From Methylococcaceae bacterium (lineage in GTDB: Bacteria > Pseudomonadota > Gammaproteobacteria > Methylococcales > Methylomonadaceae), in contig JABFSH010000020.1 in assembly GCA_013140705.1 (NCBI GenBank), forward strand, positions 62,001 through 126,000: DNA of 64,000 nucleotides, written 5' to 3'. Shown piece by piece: positions 26,675 through 37,286 of this stretch; the stretch's first letter is position 1, and the number at the start of each line of letters is the position of its first letter. A program made the translations under genes and the position numbers. A model generated the notes under the pieces. The model saw only the letters and a list, made by a program, of their open reading frames with translations, was not told where the DNA came from and ran no database searches.

Positions 26675-27766
26675 ATGGCAACTATCGAAAAAATAAATGT
26701 AGAGAAAAAGTTACAGACATTTATAGACCTAAATCATGGCCATGATTTGGTAACTTCAAAATCAGTGAAGACTATTGAGGTTGACGGTAGCAAGATAAAA
26801 ATCAAACTCGAATTAGGTTACCCTGCAAAAACGTATATAAATGTCTTGCAAACGAACCTTAAACAGCACTTGCAAACATTAGCTGGCATCACCCAAGTAG
26901 ATATAGATGTCAATGTGAAAATCGTATCCCATGCAGTGCAACAAGCGCTCAAACCTCATCCAAACATAAAAAATATTATAGCTGTGGCATCAGGTAAAGG
27001 CGGCGTTGGAAAATCAACAACTGCGGTAAATTTAGCATTGGCATTGGCATCAGAGGGGGCGACTGTTGGTATATTAGATGCCGATATTTACGGCCCTAGT
27101 ATTCCGACAATGTTGGGTTTGCAGGGTTATCCGATGAGTGAAGACAATAAAACCATGATGCCAAAGATTGCTTATGGTATTCAAACGATGTCAATTGGAT
27201 ATTTAATTGATGCCGATCAACCTATGATTTGGCGGGGTCCCATGGTAACGAATGCATTATTGCAACTATTAAGGGATACCAATTGGAAGGATGTTGATTA
27301 CTTGGTTATTGATTTGCCACCAGGGACAGGTGATATACAGCTTACTTTATCTCAGCAAATCCCAGTAAGTGGAGCGGTTATTGTTACGACACCGCAGGAT
27401 ATTGCTTTGGTTGATGCTCAAAGAGGTCTTGGTATGTTTGAAAAAGTAAATGTTCCCATCCTTGGTATCGTTGAAAATATGAGCATGCATATTTGCAGTC
27501 AATGTGGACACGAAGAAGCAATTTTTGGCGAAGGTGGAGGTATCGCGATGTCGAAGAAAAATCAGGTGGATTTACTCGGAGCATTGCCGTTGGACATAAA
27601 TATTCGTAAATCGGTTGATGTTGGAAAACCAACATTAGTATCTGATCCAGATGGTCGTACAGCGCAAATTTATCGTGAAATTGCTAGGAAAACTGCAGCT
27701 AGACTAGCGCTAAAAGGCAAGGATTTTAGCACTCGATTTCCTAAGATTATCGTTCAAAATACTTAA
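26675..27766 (+). CDS. apbC: Iron-sulfur carrier protein ApbC/Mrp (NBP35-type P-loop ATPase)
   Basis: 363 aa. N-terminal MIP18/DUF59-like domain (about 1-85), then a deviant Walker A P-loop SGKGGVGKST and the Fe-S-binding CxxC (CSQC) near the C-terminal third. ApbC/Mrp proteins bind and transfer [4Fe-4S] clusters to apoproteins. The frame is open to a TTG at 26648; ATG 26675 matches the usual N-terminus MATIEK. Downstream dcd is on the same strand. In many gammaproteobacteria mrp, dcd and metG are neighbours; here metG is 7 kb away. Confidence 0.95.
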   Translation: MATIEKINVEKKLQTFIDLNHGHDLVTSKSVKTIEVDGSKIKIKLELGYPAKTYINVLQTNLKQHLQTLAGITQVDIDVNVKIVSHAVQQALKPHPNIKNIIAVASGKGGVGKSTTAVNLALALASEGATVGILDADIYGPSIPTMLGLQGYPMSEDNKTMMPKIAYGIQTMSIGYLIDADQPMIWRGPMVTNALLQLLRDTNWKDVDYLVIDLPPGTGDIQLTLSQQIPVSGAVIVTTPQDIALVDAQRGLGMFEKVNVPILGIVENMSMHICSQCGHEEAIFGEGGGIAMSKKNQVDLLGALPLDINIRKSVDVGKPTLVSDPDGRTAQIYREIARKTAARLALKGKDFSTRFPKIIVQNT

Positions 27767-27828
27767 TTTTACGTTTAATTATTCGCTGAACGATTATAAA
27801 TTTTTATTAACCAATTATTTAGCACTAA

Positions 27829-28395
27829 ATGAGCATTAAGTCCGACAGATGGATACGCCAAATGGCAACAGAATACGGTATGATTGAGCCATTTGAGAGC
27901 GGTCAAGTTAGGGATTCAGGCCATGGACGAGTCATATCTTACGGTACTTCCAGTTACGGGTATGATGTGCGTTGTTCAGACGAATTTAAAATATTCACAA
28001 ACATAAATTCAGCAATTGTTGATCCTAAAGACTTCGATTCGAATAGCTTCGTTGATGTTAAGTCTGATGTTTGTATCATCCCGCCAAACTCGTTTGCTTT
28101 GGCTCGTACAGTGGAATATTTTCGAATTCCACGAGATGTGCTGACGGTATGCCTTGGAAAATCCACATATGCAAGATGTGGGATCATAGTAAATGTCACA
28201 CCACTTGAGCCCGAATGGGAAGGTCATGTGACATTGGAGTTTTCAAACACAACAACGCTGCCGGCAAAAATATACGCAAACGAGGGTGTTGCGCAAATGC
28301 TGTTTTTTGGCAGTGACGAAGTATGTGAGACTTCGTATAAAGACAGAGGTGGGAAATATCAAGGACAAATTGGCGTAACACTGCCTAAAGCATGA
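27829..28395 (+). CDS. dcd: dCTP deaminase
   Basis: 188 aa. Deaminates dCTP to dUTP for thymidylate synthesis. Trimeric dUTPase-fold protein with the family blocks [25 protein letters not shown] and the catalytic region [20 protein letters not shown]. Standard length. Sits 62 bp after apbC, probably co-transcribed, and converges on the YcgL gene. Confidence 0.97.
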   Translation: MSIKSDRWIRQMATEYGMIEPFESGQVRDSGHGRVISYGTSSYGYDVRCSDEFKIFTNINSAIVDPKDFDSNSFVDVKSDVCIIPPNSFALARTVEYFRIPRDVLTVCLGKSTYARCGIIVNVTPLEPEWEGHVTLEFSNTTTLPAKIYANEGVAQMLFFGSDEVCETSYKDRGGKYQGQIGVTLPKA

Positions 28396-28450
28396 CGAAA
28401 TTAAGTACTCGCGAATCTGCCGCTGCCAAATGAGATGAATTAGAACGTAG

Positions 28451-28708
28451 TTATTGGTACAAGACGGGGGCATCAAATTTAGTCGGTGGCATTTGAACAA
28501 AGAAGCCTTTCTCATTTAAGCTTTCAATCACTTTTGCTGAATTTTCTTTTGCCAGTTTACGTTCTGGCGAAAGTTCCAGTTCCATAACAAACTCCAGATT
28601 GCCAAGGCTACTAAATAGAGCTACAGGCACTTTTGAAAAATCATCCTTAATTTTTAGGTACAAAAAAAGATATTCATTTTTTAAACTTTTATAGATAAAA
28701 CATTGCAT
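28451..28708 (-). CDS. YcgL domain-containing protein
   Basis: 85 aa. Begins MQCFIYKSLKNEYLFLYLKIKDDFSKVP and ends with a QMPP segment, matching the small cytoplasmic YcgL family (formerly DUF709), which is confined mainly to gammaproteobacteria. Function not established. Converges with dcd and diverges from the CPBP protease gene across 84 bp. Confidence 0.85.
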   Translation of the reverse strand: MQCFIYKSLKNEYLFLYLKIKDDFSKVPVALFSSLGNLEFVMELELSPERKLAKENSAKVIESLNEKGFFVQMPPTKFDAPVLYQ

Positions 28709-28792
28709 AAGATTGTGCGTAAATAATCAAAGTAACCATTTTAACTTTTTTAAATTAATGCTGTAAGTGAATATCATTAATAATTTGCCAGT

Positions 28793-29395
28793 ATGACTGA
28801 ACCAAAATTAAATAAGGATGATTTTTTTAAAAAGGCCTGTTATTTCGAGGCTTCACTTATTTTGGTGGCAATTTTTTTAGGTTGGATATCAGGTATAAAT
28901 CCATTTGAGAATTTACATTTCTCTGAAATTGCAATAGCTTACGGCCTAATAGGAACCGCGCCGCTATTTGCAATGTTCCTTGTACTTGAACATATCCATC
29001 TAAATTCAGTTGTGAGGATTAGACAACTACTATTAGATACATTGGGTCCTGGATTGCATCGCTATCATTGGACGGACCTATTGATTTTGGCGGCAGTTGC
29101 CGGAGTATCTGAAGAAGTCGTATTTCGCGGCGTTATTCAGCCATGGATGGAATTAAGCTGGGGGGGGACAACTGCAGCACTCATAGGAAGCAATTTAATT
29201 TTTGGACTGGCTCATGCTTTGACACCACTTTACGCAGTATTGGCTGGATTAGTGGGCATATATTTGGGGCTATCAATGGATTATGTCGGGGATAGAAATT
29301 TAATAATCCCCGTTGTTATACATGGCTTGTATGATTATCTGGCATTTATTTTACTTATGCGTGCTTATCGATTAAAAGCAAATGCTAAAACATGA
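28793..29395 (+). CDS. CPBP (Abi/CAAX-type) intramembrane metalloprotease
   Basis: 200 aa membrane protein. The family motifs are complete: EEVVFRG (EExxxR) near residue 107, FGLAHAL (FxxxH) near 145 and HGLYDYL (HxxxD-like) near 182, which together form the zinc/glutamate active site of Rce1-like proteases. Five or six membrane helices. Substrate unknown. Followed 49 bp later by a hypothetical membrane protein that may be its partner. Confidence 0.87.
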   Translation: MTEPKLNKDDFFKKACYFEASLILVAIFLGWISGINPFENLHFSEIAIAYGLIGTAPLFAMFLVLEHIHLNSVVRIRQLLLDTLGPGLHRYHWTDLLILAAVAGVSEEVVFRGVIQPWMELSWGGTTAALIGSNLIFGLAHALTPLYAVLAGLVGIYLGLSMDYVGDRNLIIPVVIHGLYDYLAFILLMRAYRLKANAKT

Positions 29396-29444
29396 TCAAT
29401 CCGATTCAAAAGCTTAGCATATCGCGCAGGTCCAAGTAAAATAC

Positions 29445-29930
29445 ATGCAATTTAGCAGAGAAGATCAGGGCCTAAAAGCGCCCCTTAAATTGCCATGGAT
29501 TGTTTTCGGCATAATGTTATTATTACTGCTGGTGGCAATTATCTTCTGTCAAGTGTGGGGTGAGCAATATCAAATTAATTGGCCGGAAGGTAGGCGTATT
29601 CGGATTAGAACACTTTTTTATTTAGGTTCAATTGTGGCATTACCCGTTACAAATCTGATTCGCCATATACAATTACGATTAAATGAAACTATGCCTGGGA
29701 ATAAATCAGCTGACAAGCGCTATTTGCTAACCATTAGTGTTTCAATGATCATCATTGAAATCGTAGGGGTTTTGGGTATTATTATGTTCTTGCTGGGTGA
29801 TGGTTACAATACACTTTACATATTTATCGGCTTATCGACATTAGGATTGTATTTGTATCGGCCCAAATTGAGCGAATATACCCGAATAAAAAGGGTTTTG
29901 GCAGCCACTAATAAAAATCCCGATGGCTGA
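29445..29930 (+). CDS. Hypothetical membrane protein
   Basis: 161 aa with about four membrane helices (residues 17-38, 57-73, 94-118 and 122-140) and short basic loops. No family recognised. Same strand as and close behind the CPBP protease, so probably one transcript; the pairing may indicate a protease and its regulated or substrate protein, but nothing in the sequence proves that. Confidence 0.6.
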   Translation: MQFSREDQGLKAPLKLPWIVFGIMLLLLLVAIIFCQVWGEQYQINWPEGRRIRIRTLFYLGSIVALPVTNLIRHIQLRLNETMPGNKSADKRYLLTISVSMIIIEIVGVLGIIMFLLGDGYNTLYIFIGLSTLGLYLYRPKLSEYTRIKRVLAATNKNPDG

Positions 29931-30764
29931 TTTAATCAAACAAGAGTGTGAAATTGGTCTAATTACTACTTACTAACCTACTTGCAAAAAATAGACAATT
30001 GATATGGAATCTCCTGCGAGTTTATTTGGTTCATCCCAGACAGGGCGCAAGTCGAACCGTAATCAATAGAAAATTGTTCCGCCAATCGTTTCCCGGTGCT
30101 TTGGCAATTTTGATCGCTGTTAAGCCGTTACCTGTTGTATAACGATTTGATCTAAAATCACTGCTACTCTACAAAACACTCCCTGATGTAAATCCGGGTC
30201 TGTCTCAGAATTTTAAAAAAACTGAAAAATGGCCCAATTTTGTAAGTAAATATTGGCGTAGTTAATTTGGCCATTTGCCCCCTCCAAACATCCCCATCCC
30301 TATAAAATTTAGCGACTTTCAACAGCCATAGATTGTTGCCCGCAAATCGTGTTGCGACAAATACTATGGAGTTAAAGCCACAGCTATTGCGTATATCGTT
30401 TGGTGTAATAACCCTCTGCTCAATCGCCAGTAAAATAAAGGATAAATATCTGATATTGGAAAGTTTCATTAAGCAGATTTGATAGATACAGTTATTAAGA
30501 CCGTTGTACGTGTTTAATTTAATCAATTGATCTATGAACAATGTACAAGTATTGTCTAATAATAATTTGACATACTTGGAATTAATTGTTACATTCTCTT
30601 TAAGCCAAAATTATTTCGATAGCATTTTTAGTCAAAGTTAAAACTAAATGCTTTATGGGTTGTCTTATAAGTTGAGTGTTTTACATGGTTTTGTTAAAGC
30701 GATAAAATTGACAAAGTCACGACAATTACATTATTAAAATTCTCTGTGTGCGAGGATGGACGTT
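29931..30764. other. AT-rich region without a confident gene
   Basis: 834 bp. A 125-codon open frame on the minus strand (30541-30164) begins with TTG, has no Shine-Dalgarno, and its translation matches nothing I know. The plus strand is broken by stops. It could be the remnant of a lost element. The 3' end carries the sigma-factor promoter. Confidence 0.4.
30708..30737 (+). promoter_or_regulatory. Putative sigma-70 promoter of the sigma-factor gene
   Basis: Consensus TTGACA at 30708-30713, then TTATTA after 17 bases or TATTAA after 18, about 30-50 bp before the start codon. Confidence 0.45.
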
Positions 30765-32183
30765 ATGGAAAAATTGGATGAATGCCCCTTCAAACAAGGC
30801 TTGGCAACTGTTGTGAATATTAATATAGGTATCGGAACAGACAGTCGGAAAGCCGAGGTTGTTGTTTTGGGGAAAAATGAAAATATTGAAAAAAATAACT
30901 TCCGAACCGCTCAAAAATTAAAAGATGCAAAATCAAAACTGATCAATGCACTCGCGAAATTTCCAATTACGGCGTTATGGTTGCTTAATGAATATGAACA
31001 AAATTGTAACAAAACCACAAATGAACAATTTAAAGAATCGTCAGAATTAGCACTAAGCCTTGAAGCAGTAAAAAAATTGTTTGAATCTTCATCGGCGTCT
31101 TTTGCATTGAAGAACTGGGCCACGACAAGTTCGTTTAGCGATGATATATATCATTTAAATATTGAATTAGGCCGTTTTCCATATACATTTGAGGATCTAG
31201 TAAAACTGGTAGATGTCATTGTTTTTGCCTATAAATACAGAGAGCTAAGTTATCAACCGATTAATAGCAGTAATAATCCTAACGCTGATATTGTTATTAA
31301 ACGCCTGGTAGGAATGGGACGGCGAACCCGGATAAGTGCCGCTAAATTTTACGATTTGGTAAAAGTGTCGAGCGAACAATATGATGAGCAGTTCCTGTTT
31401 TTAACGGCGTCTGAAATGCAAAAATATTTTAGCGATGTCGTTTTGTCCGAACACGATTGGTTGAATGCAAGGCAACAGTTGACAACTGCAAACACTAAGC
31501 TGGTGTTGTACATAGCAAACCAATATAAAGGCTCATTTCTAGGTTTTGATGATCTGGTGCAAGAAGGACAAGTAGGACTGTTAAAAGCGGTTGACAGATT
31601 TGATCACCGGTTAGGCTTCCAGTTTTCGACCTACGCCGGTTACTGGATAAAACAGTCAATTTCGAGGGCACTTTCAAAGTCAGAACGATCGGTTCGCGTA
31701 CCTTGTGGGCAAGTAGCAAATATCAATAGAGTGTTTCGTGCCAAGGAGGAATTATATTCAAAAACCGGTACTGAAGTGAGTGTGAAGGAGTTGGCCGAAT
31801 ATACCAAATTTACCAAAGACGAAATTAATACGATATTATCGATTTCGCAATCACCCTTACCATTAGAAAACTTTGATGCTAGGGAAGAAGAAAAATCATA
31901 CGCCCCCATCGACTTTTTGGAGCAGCAGGTCTTTCCTCATCCATTAATAAAAATTGCCGAAACAGAACTTGAAAATTTGCTGGCAAAAGCTCTTAAGATG
32001 TTAAGTTCACGCGAAGAGAAAATAATATGTTGTCATTTTGGTATCAATTGTGAAAATGAAATGACCCTTCAGGACATTGGATCAGAACTAAACTTGACTA
32101 GGGAGCGGGTAAGGCAAATTCAGGTGAAAGCCCTGAACATGTTAAAACTATATTATGGAAACCAATTGATGAGTTTTCTTTGA
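30765..32183 (+). CDS. Divergent sigma-70 family RNA polymerase sigma factor
   Basis: About 472 aa. The C-terminal half is a group 1/2 sigma factor: region 2 (GFDDLVQEGQVGLLKAVDRF, then FSTYAGYWIKQSISRAL), region 3 (about 330-365) and region 4 with the -35-binding helix-turn-helix (MTLQDIGSELNLTRERVRQIQ). The first 235 residues contain no region 1.1 I recognise and are Asn/Lys/Ser-rich. GAGGA eight bases before the ATG at 30765 favours that start over the ATG at 30756, which abuts it. RpoD is usually about 600 aa and RpoS about 330 aa, so this is neither. Target promoters unknown. Confidence 0.85.
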   Translation: MEKLDECPFKQGLATVVNINIGIGTDSRKAEVVVLGKNENIEKNNFRTAQKLKDAKSKLINALAKFPITALWLLNEYEQNCNKTTNEQFKESSELALSLEAVKKLFESSSASFALKNWATTSSFSDDIYHLNIELGRFPYTFEDLVKLVDVIVFAYKYRELSYQPINSSNNPNADIVIKRLVGMGRRTRISAAKFYDLVKVSSEQYDEQFLFLTASEMQKYFSDVVLSEHDWLNARQQLTTANTKLVLYIANQYKGSFLGFDDLVQEGQVGLLKAVDRFDHRLGFQFSTYAGYWIKQSISRALSKSERSVRVPCGQVANINRVFRAKEELYSKTGTEVSVKELAEYTKFTKDEINTILSISQSPLPLENFDAREEEKSYAPIDFLEQQVFPHPLIKIAETELENLLAKALKMLSSREEKIICCHFGINCENEMTLQDIGSELNLTRERVRQIQVKALNMLKLYYGNQLMSFL

Positions 32184-32493
32184 GTAATGTTAGTTTAAAG
32201 CAGCATTGTTAAATTTTAATGTGAGTAGATTGGGTCAAAATTTGCAATAACAAATTTCCAAACTGATTGAATAAGAGAAATCAGTCGTAGAGTATAATCG
32301 AAAGGCAAGAAATATTTTATTAGTACTTATATGCATAAATGTGGATAAAAACTATTAAATTAAATTTTAGTATTTTGATAGGAAAAAAAGTAGTTCAGTC
32401 TATTTCAGATAGCGGCATCTAAGGATATCGGGCGGACTGTATCAATTTATCGCAACGCTAATGCCAGTACCTCACAAAGGTCGGGAGATCATA
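32184..32493. other. Intergenic region upstream of ftsH
   Basis: 310 bp. A TATAAT at about 32295 could be a -10 element, but I see no -35 at a normal distance. No hairpin or gene seen. The frame of ftsH is open upstream to 32461, a chance extension. Confidence 0.4.
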
Positions 32494-34413
32494 ATGAAGA
32501 AACATCTTTTAACCATACTTTTTTGGAGCGTTGTCCTTACGGGTGCTTTTCTGATTTACAACCGTTTAAACACTACGCCACCTATGCAAGATTCGATTGC
32601 CTATTCTGAATTCATTACCAAAGTGAAGAATGGACATGTGTCCCGCGTAGAAATGGTAGGGCAAACAATTAAAATCCGCACCACTGACGGACAAAACTTT
32701 GAAACCTTTAATCCCGGCGATACACATTTGATTGACGATCTTCTGGATGCCAATGTTCAGATCAGGACAACAGCACCACCACAACAATCCATGTTCATGC
32801 AGATTTTCATATCGTGGTTCCCGATGTTGTTATTAATTGCGGTTTGGATCATCTACATGCGAAGAATGCAGGGTAGCGGTGTTGGAGGCAACAATTTCGG
32901 CAAAAGTAAGGCCAAGATGCTGGAAGAAGACAAAATGACGGTCACGTTCAATGATGTGGCGGGCTGTGAGGAAGCTAAGGAAGAAGTGGCTGAACTGGTT
33001 GATTTTCTAGCTGATCCACAAAAATTTCAAAAATTGGGTGGAAAAATACCCCGGGGAATTCTAATGGTAGGTCCCCCCGGTACTGGAAAAACCTTGCTTG
33101 CCAGAGCTATTGCCGGCGAAGCAGGCGTAAAGTTCTTTATTATCTCGGGTTCTGATTTCGTCGAGATGTTTGTTGGCGTCGGGGCGTCAAGAGTAAGAGA
33201 TATGTTCGCTCAAGCCAAAGAACATGCACCTTGTATCATTTTCATCGACGAAATAGACGCTGTTGGCCGTCAAAGAGGTGGTCCTGGCTTCAGCGGCGGT
33301 AATGATGAACGCGAACAAACTCTCAATCAGCTTTTGGTGGAAATGGACGGTTTTACCGGCAATGAGGGAGTCATTGTGATAGCCGCAACAAACCGCGCTG
33401 ATGTTCTCGACAAGGCGTTGCTACGCCCCGGCCGTTTTGATCGCCAGGTCAATGTTGGCTTGCCCGATGTGAAAGGCCGTGAGCAGATACTTAATGTACA
33501 CATCAAAAAAGTACCCGCCGCTGCCGATGTTGAGCTGAAATACATAGCGCGAGGCACGCCTGGATTTTCCGGTGCTGACTTGGCTAATGTTGTCAATGAA
33601 GCCGCGTTGTTTGCTGCTCGAGCCAATAAACATGAGGTCAGCATGAACGACCTCGAAAAGGCGAAGGACAAAATTCTGATGGGCGCTGAGCGTCATACTA
33701 TGGCGATGACAGAAGATGATAAACTTTTGACCGCCTATCACGAAGCGGGGCACTGCATCGTCGGTCAAGCTTCACCTGACCATGATCCGGTGTATAAAGT
33801 CAGTATTATGCCCAGAGGTAGAGCATTGGGTATAACGATGTTTTTGCCGGAAAGAGATCAGTACAGTGCCAGCAAGCGGAAATTGGAAAGTCAAATCGCC
33901 AGCCTGTTTGGCGGCAGAATTGCAGAACTGATGATATACGGCGGAGACCGGGTGACGACCGGGGCGTCCAACGATATCGAAAGGGCGACAGAATTGGCTC
34001 GGAACATGGTTACTCGTTGGGGATTCTCCGACAAACTGGGACCATTGGTTTATGGTGAAGAAAATGGTCAGCCTTTCATGGGCTATCCTGGATCGCAAGG
34101 GAGCAAAGTTTCCGATAATGTGGCACACCTGATAGATGAAGAGATACGTTCTGTCATTGATCGCAATTACAAGCGTGCAGAAAACATTTTGCAGGAAAAT
34201 ATCGATATTCTTCACAAAATGGCTGAAGCATTAATGAAATGGGAAACCATCGATAAGGCACAAATTGATGCACTGATGGCAGGAAAAGAGCCTCAGCCTC
34301 CGAAAGATGATGACGATTTACCCACCAAGTCAATATTTACAAAGCAGGAGTCTGTTGAAAAGAAAGAGGTTATTACCAATATCAACAAAAATAGACCTGC
34401 CGGACAAGTTTGA
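32494..34413 (+). CDS. ftsH: ATP-dependent zinc metalloprotease FtsH
   Basis: 639 aa. Membrane-anchored AAA+ protease that degrades unassembled membrane proteins and short-lived regulators. Two N-terminal membrane helices (about 5-23 and 100-118) flank the periplasmic domain; AAA+ module with Walker A GPPGTGKT, Walker [12 protein letters not shown], the second region of homology, and the zinc site HEAGH near residue 413. ATG at 32494 with GGGAG upstream gives the canonical MKKHLL start; the 11-codon upstream extension is rejected. A terminator follows, so it is monocistronic, not in the usual rlmE-ftsH-folP run. Confidence 0.97.
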   Translation: MKKHLLTILFWSVVLTGAFLIYNRLNTTPPMQDSIAYSEFITKVKNGHVSRVEMVGQTIKIRTTDGQNFETFNPGDTHLIDDLLDANVQIRTTAPPQQSMFMQIFISWFPMLLLIAVWIIYMRRMQGSGVGGNNFGKSKAKMLEEDKMTVTFNDVAGCEEAKEEVAELVDFLADPQKFQKLGGKIPRGILMVGPPGTGKTLLARAIAGEAGVKFFIISGSDFVEMFVGVGASRVRDMFAQAKEHAPCIIFIDEIDAVGRQRGGPGFSGGNDEREQTLNQLLVEMDGFTGNEGVIVIAATNRADVLDKALLRPGRFDRQVNVGLPDVKGREQILNVHIKKVPAAADVELKYIARGTPGFSGADLANVVNEAALFAARANKHEVSMNDLEKAKDKILMGAERHTMAMTEDDKLLTAYHEAGHCIVGQASPDHDPVYKVSIMPRGRALGITMFLPERDQYSASKRKLESQIASLFGGRIAELMIYGGDRVTTGASNDIERATELARNMVTRWGFSDKLGPLVYGEENGQPFMGYPGSQGSKVSDNVAHLIDEEIRSVIDRNYKRAENILQENIDILHKMAEALMKWETIDKAQIDALMAGKEPQPPKDDDDLPTKSIFTKQESVEKKEVITNINKNRPAGQV

Positions 34414-34429
34414 GGTGCGCTCATTTTGT

Positions 34430-34454
34430 GGGGGCTTTGTAGCCCCCTTTTTTT
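34430..34454 (+). terminator. Terminator of ftsH
   Basis: Stem GGGGGCT (34430-34436) / AGCCCCC (34441-34447), loop TTGT, then seven Ts. Confidence 0.92.
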
Positions 34455-34485
34455 GAATTTAGCGTTTTACAAGACATTGTTTATC

Positions 34486-34520
34486 AAGGGCGATCATTGC
34501 ATTTCATAATGATCGCCCTT
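34486..34520. repeat. Perfect 13-bp inverted repeat between ftsH and metG
   Basis: AAGGGCGATCATT (34486-34498) and its exact complement AATGATCGCCCTT (34508-34520) around a nine-base loop. No T-run on either side, and a proper terminator already lies upstream, so its role is unexplained. An operator or small-RNA stem are possibilities. Confidence 0.7.
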
Positions 34521-34721
34521 AATCCTGGTGATACCGAAAGCCTGCAAGTTGAGAGGCGATTGACAGGAATTCGTGATGAGTCAGACTGGATGTACAGAAG
34601 TCAGCCGAAAAGCAGTGACTGTGCACGACTAATCGTAAGCATTCCCCCATATTCTGTAGACGATTAAATTTTATGCAATAATAATTGGCTTGATTTTCGT
34701 ATTGTCTAAATTTTAACACTT

Positions 34722-36740
34722 ATGTCGAATAGAAAAATTCTTGTTACCAGCGCACTACCATATGCCAATGGCCCTATTCATCTTGGACATCTGGTTGAAT
34801 ATATTCAAACGGATATCTGGGTTCGGTTCCAGAAACAACGCGGGAATGAGTGCTATTACGTCTGTGCAGATGATACTCACGGTACACCTATCATGCTCAA
34901 GGCCGACAGGGAAGGAATAACTCCGGAAGAATTAATTGCGCAGGTCAGTAAAGAACATACCAGGGATTTTAAAGAATTTGGCGTCGCATTTGATAATTAC
35001 CACAGTACACATTCGGAAGAAAATAAACAGTTCTCCGCATTAATCTACAAGCGTCTGCAGGATGCCGGTCATATTAGTTCGCGTACCATTACCCAGGCTT
35101 ACGACCCGGTCAAGCAGATGTTTTTGCCGGATCGTTTTATCAAGGGTGAATGTCCGAAATGTGGGGCAGCCGATCAATACGGCGATAACTGCGAAGCGTG
35201 CGGCGCCACGTACTCGCCCATCGAATTGAAGAACGCTGTTTCGGCTATTTCAGGCAAAAAACCTATCGAAAAAGACTCGGTTCATTACTTTTTCAATCTG
35301 GCTGATTTTACCGACATGCTCCGGGGCTGGATACACGCCGGTCATTTGCAAAATGAAGTGCGCAATAAAATGGCCGAATGGCTGGAAGGCGGCTTGCAGC
35401 AATGGGATATTTCGCGTGATGCCCCTTATTTCGGATTTGAAATCCCTGATGCGCCCGGCAAGTATTTTTATGTCTGGCTGGATGCGCCAATCGGTTACAT
35501 GGCCAGCTTTAAAAATCTTTGTGAAAAACAGGAGCTGGATTTTGATGCTTTTTGGTCTAAAGACAGTGAGACCGAACTGTATCATTTTATCGGTAAGGAT
35601 ATCATTTACTTCCATGCTCTGTTTTGGCCGGCCATGTTGAACGGTGCGGGATTCAGAACACCCAGCGCCATTTTTGCACATGGCTTTTTAACCGTTAATG
35701 GTGAAAAAATGTCCAAGTCACGTGGCACCTTCATCACCGCAAGAACTTACCTCGAGTACTTGAATCCTGAGTATCTGCGCTATTATTTTGCCGCCAAGCT
35801 GAATGCTGGTGTCGATGATCTGGATCTGAATTTCGACGACTTTAGTCAACGGGTGAATGCTGATCTGGTGGGTAAGGTTGTCAATATTGCCAGCCGTTGC
35901 AGTGGTTTTATCACCAAACGATTTGCCAATGCCTTGGCTGATCGCTGCTCAGAGCCGGCCATGTTTCAGGATTTTGTCAACGCCAATAACAGGATTGCTG
36001 ATTACTACGAAACGCGCGAATTCGGCAAGGCCATGCGCGAGATTATGGCTTTGGCTGATAAGGCCAATCAGTATATCGATGACAAAAAACCCTGGCTGAT
36101 AGCAAAAGAATCAGACAAGGAGCAGGAACTGCACGAAGTCTGCTCGATGGGCATCAATTTGTTCCGCCTGCTCGTGGCTTATTTGAAACCGGTTATTCCG
36201 GTTTTGGCTGGAAACACGGAAGACTTTTTAAATGTTTCCACGCTTGCCTGGCCGGAAGCGGCTCGGCCCCTATTGAATCATGCCGTTCATGAGTTCAAAC
36301 CTTTGATGACGCGGGTTGAAGCCGATAAGATAGAAGCCATTGTCGCTGCGTCCAAAGAAAATCTGGAAAAAACTGCCGATAAGCCCAAAGCGAAACAATT
36401 CGAGCCGATTGCCGATACGGTTGAGTTTGAAGATTTTGCCAAACTGGATTTGCGCATTGCCAAAATCATCAAAGCCGAGCATGTGGCCGGGGCTGACAAG
36501 TTATTGCAGCTGACCGTCGATATCGGCGACGAAACGCGCAATATCTATGCCGGTATCAAATCGGCATATGCACCCGAAGAACTGGAAGGCCAATTAACCC
36601 TGGTTATTGCGAATCTGGCGCCCAGAAAAATGCGCTTTGGAATATCGGAAGGCATGGTGTTGGCGGCAGGACCTGGGGGTAAGGATATTTGGGTATTAAA
36701 GCCGGATCAAGGTGCAGTTGCTGGGATGCGGGTGAAATAA
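34722..36740 (+). CDS. metG: Methionyl-tRNA synthetase
   Basis: 672 aa. Charges tRNA-Met. Class I catalytic core with the HIGH-like PIHLGHL near residue 18 and KMSKSRGTF near 330; zinc knuckle with two CxxC pairs ([18 protein letters not shown]) near 143-160; anticodon domain; C-terminal EMAPII-like tRNA-binding domain from about residue 570 ([11 protein letters not shown]). Length matches the long MetRS of gammaproteobacteria. ATG at 34722 has no strong Shine-Dalgarno. Confidence 0.97.
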   Translation: MSNRKILVTSALPYANGPIHLGHLVEYIQTDIWVRFQKQRGNECYYVCADDTHGTPIMLKADREGITPEELIAQVSKEHTRDFKEFGVAFDNYHSTHSEENKQFSALIYKRLQDAGHISSRTITQAYDPVKQMFLPDRFIKGECPKCGAADQYGDNCEACGATYSPIELKNAVSAISGKKPIEKDSVHYFFNLADFTDMLRGWIHAGHLQNEVRNKMAEWLEGGLQQWDISRDAPYFGFEIPDAPGKYFYVWLDAPIGYMASFKNLCEKQELDFDAFWSKDSETELYHFIGKDIIYFHALFWPAMLNGAGFRTPSAIFAHGFLTVNGEKMSKSRGTFITARTYLEYLNPEYLRYYFAAKLNAGVDDLDLNFDDFSQRVNADLVGKVVNIASRCSGFITKRFANALADRCSEPAMFQDFVNANNRIADYYETREFGKAMREIMALADKANQYIDDKKPWLIAKESDKEQELHEVCSMGINLFRLLVAYLKPVIPVLAGNTEDFLNVSTLAWPEAARPLLNHAVHEFKPLMTRVEADKIEAIVAASKENLEKTADKPKAKQFEPIADTVEFEDFAKLDLRIAKIIKAEHVAGADKLLQLTVDIGDETRNIYAGIKSAYAPEELEGQLTLVIANLAPRKMRFGISEGMVLAAGPGGKDIWVLKPDQGAVAGMRVK

Positions 36741-36746
36741 CGGCTG

Positions 36747-37232
36747 TTAAAGACCCAATTCACTCAGTCCTGGGTGATCGTCTGGCCGGCGTCCCTGAGG
36801 CCAGAGAAATTTTCGCTCACTTTCATGAATGGGCAAATCATTGATGCTGGCAAAGCGCACCCGCATTAAGCCATTGTCGTCGAATTCCCAGTTCTCATTG
36901 CCGTAAGAACGGAACCACTGACCTTGGTCATTATGCCATTCGTAGGCAAATCGGACGGCTATCCGGTTGTCGTCAAAGGCCCAGAGTTCTTTTATTAACC
37001 GGTATTCGTGTTCGGTTGCCCATTTGCGGGTCAGAAACTCGATGATTTGCTCCCGGCCCACTGGAAATTCGGCACGGTTTCGCCAGCGGCTATTGATGCT
37101 ATAAGCCATTGCGACGCGTTGCGGGTCCCGGTTGTTCCAGCCGTCTTCGGCCATACGGACTTTTTGGACAGCAGTCTCACGAGTGAAGGGCGGAAAGGGG
37201 GGGCGTGCTTCTTCGTTGGGGATCATGGTCAT
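36747..37232 (-). CDS. DUF1348 family (SnoaL/NTF2-like fold) protein
   Basis: 161 aa soluble protein. The sequence [19 protein letters not shown], the [16 protein letters not shown] block and the [21 protein letters not shown] block are characteristic of the DUF1348 family, an NTF2/SnoaL-like cone fold. No enzymatic function is established. ATG at 37232 with AAGGAG five bases upstream. Converges with metG seven bases beyond its stop. Confidence 0.85.
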   Translation of the reverse strand: MTMIPNEEARPPFPPFTRETAVQKVRMAEDGWNNRDPQRVAMAYSINSRWRNRAEFPVGREQIIEFLTRKWATEHEYRLIKELWAFDDNRIAVRFAYEWHNDQGQWFRSYGNENWEFDDNGLMRVRFASINDLPIHESERKFLWPQGRRPDDHPGLSELGL

Positions 37233-37286
37233 GGAAACTCCTTGGAGGGGATCAGTATTGGAATGAGTGTAATGGATTGATCGCTT

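Noticed and set aside
29990-30160. tRNA-like GGTTCGA on the minus strand near 30050
   Set aside because: No matching acceptor, anticodon or D arms could be paired.
30164-30541. 125-codon minus-strand open frame
   Set aside because: TTG start without ribosome site, in AT-poor-stop context; translation resembles no protein I know. Could be a remnant, not callable.
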